DNA from: Mesorhizobium sp. 113-3-3
Lineage (GTDB): Bacteria > Pseudomonadota > Alphaproteobacteria > Rhizobiales > Rhizobiaceae
Length of the DNA: 64,000 nt
Reading direction: 5' to 3'
Assembly: GCF_016756495.1 (NCBI RefSeq)
Contig: NZ_AP023243.1
Span: 2,980,501-3,044,500 of the forward strand
Numbering within the stretch: position 1 is the first letter of the stretch; each line of letters starts with the position of its first letter. The notes below the pieces were generated by a model. The model ran no database searches, was not told where the DNA came from, and worked only from the letters and a program-made list of their open reading frames with translations. The position numbers and the translations under genes were made by a program. This document shows, in pieces, positions 35,694-43,780 of the stretch.

Positions 35694-36443
35694 CTACTCG
35701 CCCTTGTCGCGGAAGGCGGCTTCGCCGGCGGCGGCCACTTCCGCCCATTTCTTGTCGGCTCCGGCTTCGTAGTTGTCGTGCCAGTTCCACCAGCTGTAGA
35801 GCGGCGTCTGGGGATAGCCTTCGGGCGAATCCTCCCAGATCTCCTGGCGGCCGAGCGGGGTGGCGTCGAGATAGCTCCAGACCGTACCCATCGCCTCGTC
35901 GCCGCGGCTGTTGATCAGATAGGTGCGGAAGACGCGATCGCCGTCATGGATGAAGACATTGTGGCCATGCCATTCGTCGACGCCGAAATCCTTGTCGAAG
36001 CTGTCGGTGATCGTATACCAGGGCATCTCCCAGCCCATCCGTGCCTTCAGCCTGACAATGTCGTCCTGGGGTGCGCGCGAGGCGTAGGCGAGCGTGGTGT
36101 TGCGGGCGTTGAGATGGGCGAGGTGGCCGACCTGGTCGGCGCCGAGCGAGCAGCCGCGGCAGGCATGGTCGGGCCAGCCATAGACGCCCGGCTCGAAGAA
36201 GGCGCGGTAGACGATCAGCTGGCGGCGGCCTTCGAACAGGTCGAGCAGGCTCGCCTTGCCGTTGGGGCCTTCGAAGACATAGGCCTTGTCCACTTCCATC
36301 CACGGCATGCGCCGGCGTTCGGCGGCGAGCGCATCCTTGGCGCGCAGCGTCGCCTTTTCCTTCACCAGCATCTTTTCGCGGGCGGCGTCCCATTCCTGCC
36401 GGGAAACGACCGGCGGGGTCTTCATCGTCATGTGCTTGGTCAT
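35694..36443 (-). CDS. DUF899 family thioredoxin-like protein
   Basis: Encodes 249 residues. DUF899 hallmarks: VVSRQEWDAAREKMLVKEKA, RRRMPWMEVDKAYVFEGPNG, LFEGRRQLIVYRAFFEPGVY, DHACRGCSLGADQVGHLAHL and WHDNYE near the end. The fold is thioredoxin-like, but the CxxC-like pair (CRGC) lies outside the usual thioredoxin position. Biochemical role unknown in the family. It is divergent from the HTH regulator at 36831; a 27-base motif appears twice in the shared region. Confidence 0.87.
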   Translation of the reverse strand: MTKHMTMKTPPVVSRQEWDAAREKMLVKEKATLRAKDALAAERRRMPWMEVDKAYVFEGPNGKASLLDLFEGRRQLIVYRAFFEPGVYGWPDHACRGCSLGADQVGHLAHLNARNTTLAYASRAPQDDIVRLKARMGWEMPWYTITDSFDKDFGVDEWHGHNVFIHDGDRVFRTYLINSRGDEAMGTVWSYLDATPLGRQEIWEDSPEGYPQTPLYSWWNWHDNYEAGADKKWAEVAAAGEAAFRDKGE

Positions 36444-36528
36444 TGGTCTTCTCCTTTGCCAGTGATGGTGTCGTCGCGGCCTGTGATCGCCTTGGGAGCC
36501 AGGCTAGAGCGGTGAAGCGGGGAGGCGT

Positions 36529-36555
36529 GAGTTACATCTGCGACGGGATTTGAAT
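36529..36555. promoter_or_regulatory. Copy 1 of a repeated operator-like motif
   Basis: GAGTTACA-(7 bases)-CGGGATTTGAAT; the same motif recurs at 36806-36832 with only a few changes. The core GTTACAtcTGCGAC is a weak dyad. It lies 86 bases before the DUF899 start. The remaining 390-base gap between DUF899 and the HTH gene shows no coding frame. Confidence 0.55.
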
Positions 36556-36805
36556 CGTCCGGCCCGGCGCAGCAGGGGTGGCGGGGCCGTGCGGAGTGTT
36601 CGAGATTGTCGGTTGCAGGCATTTTCAACTATCCCTAATGAGATGCTTACTGGTAATGCCTGAGATGCTCAGGCTAGCGAGTGCCGGAATTGGCGTCAAC
36701 GGTGCCGATGGCGGCCTCAGCCACATGGCTAGGTCGCCATCGGGCCATCGCGGCTTGCTGGCCGGCGATGGTGATTTAAGTTAGGGCGCTGATGTGCCGG
36801 GGTGG

Positions 36806-36832
36806 GAGTTACAAGTGTGACGGGATTTGAAT
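36806..36832. promoter_or_regulatory. Copy 2 of the repeated operator-like motif, at the HTH gene start
   Basis: GAGTTACA-(7 bases)-CGGGATTTGAAT, with core GTTACAagTGTGAC, a better dyad than copy 1. The last two bases overlap the assumed ATG at 36831, with no ribosome-binding site in between, so either the mRNA is leaderless or the real start lies downstream. Confidence 0.55.
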
Positions 36833-38051
36833 GGACTCGCTGATCACCGCGGCGGCGCTGGCGCTGGCGGCGGGCGATCCGCTGGGCGCGCTCGATCGTG
36901 TCGCTCTGCGCGAGGACGCGCCGGCGCTGGCGCTGCGCGGCATCGCCATGGCGCAGCTCGGCGACTTTGATCGCGCCAAGCTGCTCTTACGGCGGGCGGC
37001 CCGCGCGTTCAGCCCGAAAGAGGCTGTCGCGCGTGCCAGGTGCGTCGTCGCCGAGGCCGAGATCGCGCTGGTCTCGCGTGATCTGGGCTGGCCGGCCAAG
37101 GCGCTCGACGCGGCGCGCACGACGCTGGAAAAGCATGGCGACCGGCTGAACGCGGCGCATGCCGGCCATCTCAAGGTGCGGCGCCTGCTGTTGATCGGCC
37201 GGCTCGACGAAGCCGAGCACGTGCTGGCCGGGCTCGACCCTACGCCGCTGCCGCCGGCGGCGCGGGCCGCGCATGAACTCGCCGTCGCCGGCATCGCCAT
37301 GCGGCGGCTCAGGACCCGGCCGGCGCGCGCAGCACTGGAATGGGCGCGCAACGCCGCCCGGCAGGCGGGCATTCCAGGCCTCATGGCGGAGGTCGCCACC
37401 GCATCGCTCGCGCTGGAGACGCCGGCGGCGCGTCTGATCACGCAAGGCACGGAGCGGCCGCTGCTGCTCGAAGAGGTCGAGGCGCTGCAGGCATCGCCGG
37501 CGCTGGTCGTCGATGCCTTTCGCTACACGGTGCGTGCCGGGGACAGGACTGTCTCGCTGGCGAGCCGGCCGGTGCTGTTCGCGCTGGCGCGGGCGCTCGC
37601 TGAAGCCTGGCCCGGGGATGTCTCGCGCGAGGACCTCGTGGCGCGGGCCTTTGGCGGCAAGCATGCCGATGAATCGCACCGGGCGCGGCTGCGCGTCGAG
37701 ATCGGCCGGCTGCGCGCCGAGCTCGCCGCGCTGGCCGACATCAGCGCCACCAAGCGCGGCTTCACGCTGGCGCCGCGCCAGGCGCGCGCGGTGATGGTGC
37801 TGGCACGGCCGATCGAGGAGCGCCATGCCGCCGTGCTGGCCTTGCTGGCCGATGGCGAATCCTGGTCCAGCTCGGCGCTGGCGCTGGCGCTCGGAACCGG
37901 CCAGCGCAGCGTGCAGCGGGCGCTCGAGCCGCTCGCCGAGGCCGGCAAGGTGCAGTCTTTCGGCCATGGCCGGGCGCGCCGCTGGATGACGCCGCCGGTG
38001 GCCGGATTCACGACCACCTTGTTACTCCCGGCGCCGCTGCCAAGCAGTTAG
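36831..38051 (+). CDS. Helix-turn-helix protein with TPR-like N-terminus
   Basis: Encodes 406 residues, rich in Ala, Leu and Arg. The first 190 residues are helical repeats resembling TPR units (LALAAGDPLGALDRVALRED, AQLGDFDRAKLLLRRAARAF). The middle holds a winged-helix segment (PVLFALARALAEAWPGDVSR, EDLVARAFGGKHADESHRAR) and the C-terminus a second one (VLALLADGESWSSSALALAL, GTGQRSVQRALEPLAEAGKV). It is divergent from DUF899 and ten bases upstream of the beta-propeller-like gene. Such HTH/DUF899 neighbours recur in rhizobia, so it likely regulates these two transcripts. The start codon is uncertain because it overlaps an operator-like motif. Confidence 0.72.
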   Translation: MDSLITAAALALAAGDPLGALDRVALREDAPALALRGIAMAQLGDFDRAKLLLRRAARAFSPKEAVARARCVVAEAEIALVSRDLGWPAKALDAARTTLEKHGDRLNAAHAGHLKVRRLLLIGRLDEAEHVLAGLDPTPLPPAARAAHELAVAGIAMRRLRTRPARAALEWARNAARQAGIPGLMAEVATASLALETPAARLITQGTERPLLLEEVEALQASPALVVDAFRYTVRAGDRTVSLASRPVLFALARALAEAWPGDVSREDLVARAFGGKHADESHRARLRVEIGRLRAELAALADISATKRGFTLAPRQARAVMVLARPIEERHAAVLALLADGESWSSSALALALGTGQRSVQRALEPLAEAGKVQSFGHGRARRWMTPPVAGFTTTLLLPAPLPSS

Positions 38052-38060
38052 GAAGGGTGG

Positions 38061-38717
38061 ATGACCACAATCGAGGATCAAGACATGAAACATTCACCGG
38101 CCGAAATCCTGCGCGAATATGGCCCTTTTCCCGGCGTGGAGCGGATCCATGGGGTGAGCTTTGACGGCGAGAACGTCTGGTTTGCCTCTGGCGACCGGCT
38201 GAACGCCTTCGATCCGCAAAGCGGGCAGGCGCTGCGTTCGATCGATGTCGCGGCACATGCCGGAACCGCCTTTGACGGCCGGCATTTCTTCCAGCTCGCC
38301 AATGATCGCATCCAGAAGATCGATCCCGATACCGGCGCGGTGCTCGCCACGATCCCGGCGCCCGGCGGCGGCCGCGATTCCGGGCTGACCTGGGCCGAAG
38401 GCACGCTCTGGGTGGGGCAGTACCGCGAGCGCAAGATCCACCAGATCGATCCCGAGACCGGGAAAATCCTGCGCACCGTCGAATCCAGCCGCTTCGTCAC
38501 CGGCGTGACCTGGGTGGATGGCGAGTTGTGGCACGGCACCTGGGAAGGCGACGAGAGCGATCTGCGCCGCGTCGACCCCAAGACCGGCAAGCTCCTGGAG
38601 CGGCTCGACCTGCCGGCCGGCATGACCGTCTCGGGGCTGGAATCCGATGGCGGCGACCGCCTTTATTGCGGCAGCACATCCACCCCGGTGGTGCGGGCGG
38701 TGCGCCGGCCGAAATGA
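38061..38717 (+). CDS. Beta-propeller-like protein (Vgb/glutamine-cyclotransferase-like)
   Basis: Encodes 218 residues. Repeated propeller-blade patterns are visible: VWFASGDRLNAFDPQSGQAL, IQKIDPDTGAVLATIPAPGG, LWVGQYRERKIHQIDPETGK, LWHGTWEGDESDLRRVDPKT. There is no signal peptide, so a cytosolic location is expected. It could be a lactonase-like or binding protein; there is no catalytic residue I can assign. GGAAGGGTGG precedes the ATG at 38061. It lies ten bases after the HTH gene and is probably co-transcribed. Confidence 0.75.
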   Translation: MTTIEDQDMKHSPAEILREYGPFPGVERIHGVSFDGENVWFASGDRLNAFDPQSGQALRSIDVAAHAGTAFDGRHFFQLANDRIQKIDPDTGAVLATIPAPGGGRDSGLTWAEGTLWVGQYRERKIHQIDPETGKILRTVESSRFVTGVTWVDGELWHGTWEGDESDLRRVDPKTGKLLERLDLPAGMTVSGLESDGGDRLYCGSTSTPVVRAVRRPK

Positions 38718-38857
38718 GCGGGCTCCTCTAACGAAGACATCAGGTCCAGGAAGTCGCCGGCGAAATTATCCGCAGGCGGCTGGCCGTCGCCCCGGCGCGT
38801 GCCTAGATAGGCTGGGTTGGGCGACCGCCCGGACATCTCTTCGCAAAGGACCCGACC

Positions 38858-39688
38858 ATGCCCGAACAGATCACGTTGAACGACGGCACCACCATTCCGC
38901 AGCTTGGCCTTGGCGTGTGGCAGGTCGATCATGGCATCACCGCCGATGTGGTGGGCTGGGCGATCAAGGCCGGCTACCGGCTGATCGACACCGCGCAGGG
39001 CTACCAGAACGAGGAGGGCGTCGGCGAGGCGATCCACGCCGCCGATGTGCCGCGAAGCGCGCTGTACATCACCTCGAAACTGCGCAACGGCGCTCATGAA
39101 CGCGACGCGGCGCTGCGCGCTTTCGACGACACGATGAAAAAACTCGGCATCGAGCAGATCGACCTGTTCCTGATCCACTGGCCGGTGCCCAGCCGCGACA
39201 AATATGTCGAGGCCTGGAAGACGCTGATCGAGCTGAAGCAGGCCGGCCGCATCAAGTCGATCGGCGTTTCGAATTTCAACAGGGACCATCTGGAGCGCAT
39301 CATCGGCGAGACCGGCGTGGTCCCGGTGGCCAACCAGATCGAGCTGCATCCGCGCTTCCAGCAGCGCGCGCTCAGGGAATTTCATGCCGCGCACAATATC
39401 CACACCGAAAGCTGGAGCCCGCTGGGCAGCGGCCGGCTGCTCGGCGACCCGACGATCGCCGGCATTGCCGGCAAGCACGGCAAGTCTGCCGCGCAGACGA
39501 TCATCCGCTGGCACCTCCAGCAAGGGCTGATCGTCATCCCGAAGTCGGTGCGCCAGGACCGCATCGCGGCGAATTTCGACGTCTTCGATTTCGAACTGGA
39601 CGCGCAGGACCTGGAGACGATCGCCGGCATGGATTCAGCCGACGGCCGCGATGGCCCGAACCCGGCCACGGCGTCGTTCCTGTTCTAA
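38858..39688 (+). CDS. Aldo/keto reductase (2,5-diketo-gluconate reductase type)
   Basis: Encodes 276 residues with the family's catalytic tetrad Asp44, Tyr49, Lys74 and His107 (RLIDTAQGYQNEEGVGEAI, TSKLRNG, LIHWPVP). GRIKSIGVSNFN and IPKSVRQDRIAANFDVFDFE are the substrate-loop and NADPH-binding signatures. Expected to reduce aldehydes or keto-sugars using NADPH in the cytosol. It stands alone, convergent with the BTAD-hydrolase fusion. Confidence 0.92.
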   Translation: MPEQITLNDGTTIPQLGLGVWQVDHGITADVVGWAIKAGYRLIDTAQGYQNEEGVGEAIHAADVPRSALYITSKLRNGAHERDAALRAFDDTMKKLGIEQIDLFLIHWPVPSRDKYVEAWKTLIELKQAGRIKSIGVSNFNRDHLERIIGETGVVPVANQIELHPRFQQRALREFHAAHNIHTESWSPLGSGRLLGDPTIAGIAGKHGKSAAQTIIRWHLQQGLIVIPKSVRQDRIAANFDVFDFELDAQDLETIAGMDSADGRDGPNPATASFLF

Positions 39689-39705
39689 GGGTCGCGTGCC
39701 CTCTC

Positions 39706-41859
39706 TCACCGGGGGAGGGCATGTTCTCCCCCGGAATCTGAAGGTGATTCGCTGACCCTGAAGAACGAAAGCGCGCCAGGCATGCCGCTCGCTTCGATCT
39801 CGCCCCGCTCCTGGAATATCAGGCTGGAGCCGACGACGAGATCGCGCACGGTTCGCGACGCGATGATGTCGCCCGGTTCGGCGTGATCGAGCAGCCGCGC
39901 CGCGAGCTCGATCGCGATCCCGGTCAGATCGTCGCCGCGCTCTTCGCATTCACCGGTGTGGACCGCGCAGCGGACATCGATACCGGATCGTCGCAGGCGA
40001 TGACGGATCGCGATGGCGCACTGGATCGACCGGGTCGGCCTCTGGAACACGGCGAGAAATCCATTTTCCGAGTGCCTGATCTGCCTGCCTTCGGCAGTGA
40101 GCAATTCGGCGCGGATCTCTTCAGCCTGGCGTTCGACAGGATCCGCGCCGGCACAGGAGGGTGAGTTACCCATCTCCAGCAACAGAACCGACACCAGGAC
40201 CCGTTCGCCTGGTGCCGCCGGCAGGGCGCCGGTAACGAAGGATTGGATCTCGTCGACGAGACGATCGGAATTCTCGCCCCAGATCACATGGTCGCGGCCG
40301 GCGAGTTCGATGTATCTGGCGCCTTCGATGTGCGTCGCCAGGTAGCGCCCTTCTTCAGGTTTTACCCAGCGGTCGCCGCTCGTCTGCACGATCAGTGCTG
40401 GAACATGAATGGTAGGTAGAATGTCACGGATGTCGATTTCCGTGCCCCAGCGCCAGAGCGCGATGGCTTCGGCGGGCGAGGCCGAATTCCTGAGGTAGGC
40501 TGCGAACCATTCTCTCTCGTAGCTGTCATTCATCAGGCTGGGTGCCGCATTGCTCATGTCCGCAGGCTCGCCCCATTGTCTCTCGACGGCGGCCAGGTCT
40601 TCTTCCACCTGCTGGCTTGTCCTTGCCCATGGGTAATCCTTCGACCACCTGCCCCTGGCATAGGTTCCGTTGAGCACAAGTGCCGCGGTGCGCTCGGGAT
40701 AGGTCGCGGCGAACAGCATGCACATGGGGCCGCCTTCGGAGCTGCCGAACAGAACCGTACGCTTCGAGCCGACCGCATCCAGCACCGCCCGCATGTCTTC
40801 CATTCGTTCCTCAAGGGTCGGCAAACCAACGCTGCGGTCTGACAACCCTGTGCCGCGCTTGTCCATGCGGATCAGGCGCGAAAAGGTGCCGAGGCGATGC
40901 AGCAGATGCGAAAGCCGCGGCGACGACCAGGCAAGATCGAGGTTGGAAACCCATCCAGGAACATAGATCAGGTCGATCGCTCCATCGCCGGTTACCTGAT
41001 AGGCGATGTTGGTCCCGGCCGATTTGGCATAGTGGGTCGAAGCCTGCTGCCGCTCGCCGGCATGGGCTGGCGCTGGTGGTGATATCGCTCCGACAGGCGG
41101 GGCCGGGCCTGCCGTCTTGGACCGCGCTTGCGGCGCCATGCGGCGCGTTCGCAACTCTTCGTAGAGGGAACGGGTTTCGGGCTCGGGCTGCAGGTTGAGC
41201 CCGCGCTGCAGCACGCCACGGCAATTTTCATATTGCCTCAGCGCAAGATTGATCCGGCCCTGGGCCGCAAAGGCTTGCATGAGAGCGCGGTGGATGTCTT
41301 CCCGCAGGGGCTCCATGGTCAGCAGACGCGTCGCCGCGCGGACGCAGGATGCCGGATCGACCGCCGAGTAATGCGCAACGAGCCTGTCCAGCGCCGCGAC
41401 CGCTATCGCCCTCAGGCGTTCGCGCTCGACCCGCAGCCAATCTTCGAAGGGCTCTTCCTTCAGCCCGAAGCCTTCGAGCAGGTCGCCTCGATAGACGAGA
41501 AGCGCCTGTTCGAGATCGTCAGCCATTGAACTGGCGGCCAATGCCTCGAACCGGGCGACATCGAAATCAAGTTCATCGAGATGGAGGGCGACGTTGTCAC
41601 CATCGGTGAGGAAGCGACCGCCGGACGCCTGCATGGCCTTCCTCACGGCCGACACCGCCTGCCTGAGGCTCGTTCTGGCCTGTGCCTCGCTGTTGACGCC
41701 CCAAAGCAGTGTCGCAAGCTTCTCGCGTGACTGCGAATGTCGCGACTGCAAGGCGAGATAGGCCACCATGGCGCGCGCCTTGCGGCTGAGAACCGGCACT
41801 GCCCGCGCATCGCCGGCAAAGTCGAAACCACCGAGCAGGTTGAGGTGAGGGTGCGCCAT
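39706..41859 (-). CDS. BTAD regulator / alpha-beta hydrolase / degenerate nucleotide-cyclase fusion
   Basis: Encodes 717 residues from the ATG at 41859 (an in-frame start at 41907 is possible). Residues 1-85 resemble the SARP winged helix (LGGFDFAGDARAVPVLSRKA), 95-240 the BTAD helical domain (ALLVYRGDLLEGFGLKEEPF, RALMQAFAAQGRINLALRQY), 275-545 an alpha/beta hydrolase with an intact triad Ser374 (GSSEG), Asp496 (SGDRW) and His524 (GRDHV), and 553-702 a class III cyclase-like domain. That last domain has lost both metal-binding aspartates (EMGNSP; HSENG) and the Asn of the V-N-x-A-x-R motif (GIAIELAAR), although Arg655 remains, so it is probably a binding, not catalytic, domain. Likely a ligand-sensing regulator. 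Related to the gene at 46178. Confidence 0.85.
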   Translation of the reverse strand: MAHPHLNLLGGFDFAGDARAVPVLSRKARAMVAYLALQSRHSQSREKLATLLWGVNSEAQARTSLRQAVSAVRKAMQASGGRFLTDGDNVALHLDELDFDVARFEALAASSMADDLEQALLVYRGDLLEGFGLKEEPFEDWLRVERERLRAIAVAALDRLVAHYSAVDPASCVRAATRLLTMEPLREDIHRALMQAFAAQGRINLALRQYENCRGVLQRGLNLQPEPETRSLYEELRTRRMAPQARSKTAGPAPPVGAISPPAPAHAGERQQASTHYAKSAGTNIAYQVTGDGAIDLIYVPGWVSNLDLAWSSPRLSHLLHRLGTFSRLIRMDKRGTGLSDRSVGLPTLEERMEDMRAVLDAVGSKRTVLFGSSEGGPMCMLFAATYPERTAALVLNGTYARGRWSKDYPWARTSQQVEEDLAAVERQWGEPADMSNAAPSLMNDSYEREWFAAYLRNSASPAEAIALWRWGTEIDIRDILPTIHVPALIVQTSGDRWVKPEEGRYLATHIEGARYIELAGRDHVIWGENSDRLVDEIQSFVTGALPAAPGERVLVSVLLLEMGNSPSCAGADPVERQAEEIRAELLTAEGRQIRHSENGFLAVFQRPTRSIQCAIAIRHRLRRSGIDVRCAVHTGECEERGDDLTGIAIELAARLLDHAEPGDIIASRTVRDLVVGSSLIFQERGEIEASGMPGALSFFRVSESPSDSGGEHALPR

Positions 41860-42027
41860 CGGATCCGCCACAACTTTGCGATGATCCTTTCCCGTAGCTG
41901 CCCCCATTTCAACCGGGATTTTGCCGACGCGGCGCTTTTCACGAATCCATCACGCTTGTTCCAACGCGTATCTCACGGCGGTGGAGGACAAGGCTGGGGA
42001 TCAACAGCCTTGTATCGGGAGGATGTC

Positions 42028-42279
42028 ATGCTGCCCCTAAATGCGACCGACTGGCCCACCTGGCACGATGAACCCAAGGAAAATTCCGGCGAGGTAGCGC
42101 CGCTGCGGCATGATCTTGCGCTCGCGCGCTATCTCGAGAGGCAGCAGGGCTGGCGGGCATCGGCGGTCCACCGGTTCGATCCCGGGGAAACGGCGATCCG
42201 CTGGTGCGCGCTGGTCGCACGTGTCGGGCGGGCGGGCCGCTTCACTTCCGCCGTCCCATCGCCGCGTCACGACCATTGA
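42028..42279 (+). CDS. Small hypothetical protein
   Basis: Encodes 83 residues from an ATG at 42028 with GGGAGGAT six bases upstream. The sequence is helical and charged in the middle (APLRHDLALARYLERQQGWR) and ends in a Gly/Arg-rich tail. No signal, helix or domain recognised. It lies downstream of the divergent start of the BTAD fusion. The good ribosome-binding site is the main support. Confidence 0.45.
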   Translation: MLPLNATDWPTWHDEPKENSGEVAPLRHDLALARYLERQQGWRASAVHRFDPGETAIRWCALVARVGRAGRFTSAVPSPRHDH

Positions 42280-42352
42280 GGCCGAACCGCGCCGCAGCGG
42301 CCGGAAACTCCGCCAGCCGTAAGATGTTGCACTAAAGTGGCTTGTGGCGCCG

Positions 42353-42661
42353 CTAAATCCCGGACCCATCCAGTTGCTGGGCGTCGTCGCCTTCCCACGG
42401 CGCCGGCATCGAGCCGCCGCGGCTGAGGTTGGCCGAGGGCAGGGGCATCCAGCATTTCAGCTCCGGCTCGGCATATTCGACGACGCGGCCGGGCGAGGAG
42501 TCGGACGCGCGCCAGCCTTCACCGGCGAACTGGTCGCCGCGCGACCAGTAGGCGAGGTCGACTTCGGCCGGCCCCTGTTCGGAGGGACGGACCGTGACCA
42601 GGATCCGGCTGCCGTCCTTGGGCGCCGTCGACATGTGGCGCCACCGTTCGGGCTCGTCCAT
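42353..42661 (-). CDS. Small DUF551-like protein
   Basis: Encodes 102 residues from the ATG at 42661, with AGGAGG about seven bases upstream. The pattern WRHMSTAPKDGSRILVTVRP, then AYWSRGDQFAGEGW and ELKCWMPLPSA matches the short W-x-x-MSTAPKDG-x-x-IL...CWMPLP proteins often found in phages and on accessory DNA. No function is known. It is divergent from the glutathione-transferase-like gene. Confidence 0.65.
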   Translation of the reverse strand: MDEPERWRHMSTAPKDGSRILVTVRPSEQGPAEVDLAYWSRGDQFAGEGWRASDSSPGRVVEYAEPELKCWMPLPSANLSRGGSMPAPWEGDDAQQLDGSGI

Positions 42662-42797
42662 CGCAATTCCTCCTGCCTTGGTGCGAGATGAAGTGTCGCC
42701 TCGCCATCGATGGTGGTCAACCCACACTTTGTCGGATTGCACCTGCCGGCCGCGTCCTTGATCTGGCATGTTCGCCAGGACAAGGAGAGAGGCATTC

Positions 42798-43484
42798 ATG
42801 AATGACAAGGTCGAGGCGGCCGCGGGCGGAATGAAACTGTATTTCAGCCGCAATCCCAATCCGCGCCTGGCTGTCGCGGTGGCGCGTCACCTCGATGCGC
42901 CGGTGACTTTCGAATTCGCTTCACCCTTTGCGCCGGGGCAAGCGGAGCGATTCCGGGCGCTCAACCCCAACCTCTCCATTCCCATCCTCGCCTGGCCGGG
43001 CGGCAGCCTGTGGGAGGCCGACGCCATTGCCTGCCTCCTGTCGCGCACGGCGCGTTCCGATTTCTGGCGCAGCGGCGAGGACGAACCCGACATGATCCGC
43101 TGGCTGAGCTGGGGCAAGGAGAATTTCATGCGCGCCTGCGACACCGTGCATTTCGAGCGCGGCACCAAGCAGCGTTATCGAATCGGGCCGATCGATGAGG
43201 ACAAGGTCAGGGAGGGGCTGCGTGACTTCCACAAGGGGGCCGCGATCCTGGAGGCGGAGCTGGCCGGCCGGCAATGGCTGGTCGGGACGTCGCTTTCCTA
43301 TGCCGATTTCCGCATGGCGGCTTTCCTGCCCTTCAACGATGCCGCCCGCCTGCCGCTCGGCGACTATCCCGCGCTCTTCAGCTGGTATCGCCGGCTCGAA
43401 GCGATCGACGCGTGGCGCGACCCGTTCAAGGGGCTGGATGCGCCGCCCCTGGCGCCGGTGCCGCCGCAAAGGGCGACGCTGTAA
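42798..43484 (+). CDS. Glutathione S-transferase-family protein
   Basis: Encodes 228 residues from the ATG at 42798 (AAGGAG upstream). The thioredoxin-like N-terminal part shows KLYFSRNPNPRLAVAVARHL, ALNPNLSIPILAWPGGSLWE and ADAIACLL (the E/S-x-A-I glutathione contact). The all-helical C-terminal part has LVGTSLSYADFRMAAFLPF, the conserved N-capping box of the family. It is unusual in having Ser-Arg-Asn at the active-site start (YFSRN). Cytosolic; conjugation substrate unknown. Confidence 0.87.
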   Translation: MNDKVEAAAGGMKLYFSRNPNPRLAVAVARHLDAPVTFEFASPFAPGQAERFRALNPNLSIPILAWPGGSLWEADAIACLLSRTARSDFWRSGEDEPDMIRWLSWGKENFMRACDTVHFERGTKQRYRIGPIDEDKVREGLRDFHKGAAILEAELAGRQWLVGTSLSYADFRMAAFLPFNDAARLPLGDYPALFSWYRRLEAIDAWRDPFKGLDAPPLAPVPPQRATL

Positions 43485-43780
43485 CGGAAAAAACTGACGA
43501 CCGGCGCATACAGAAACGAAACTTGAAGACGCCGGCCGCCATTTGGGGGCGTTGGGTGCATCCCGTTGGGGCGTGATGCAAGGTCAGGCTAAGCGGATGG
43601 CCGGCATCCGCAACCGCAACGCCGGCCCATGGTGAACAACAGGTTACTATCCACAGGGGCGGCTGCTCTCGCGGCCCCTTCACCGTCCTTCACAACTGTG
43701 CGCAACACCCGCCGGCCGGCCATCGGTGCTCGACGGGCCGAGCCTGGGTTGCTAAGCCCCATGCCGCGCAGGAGACCTTT

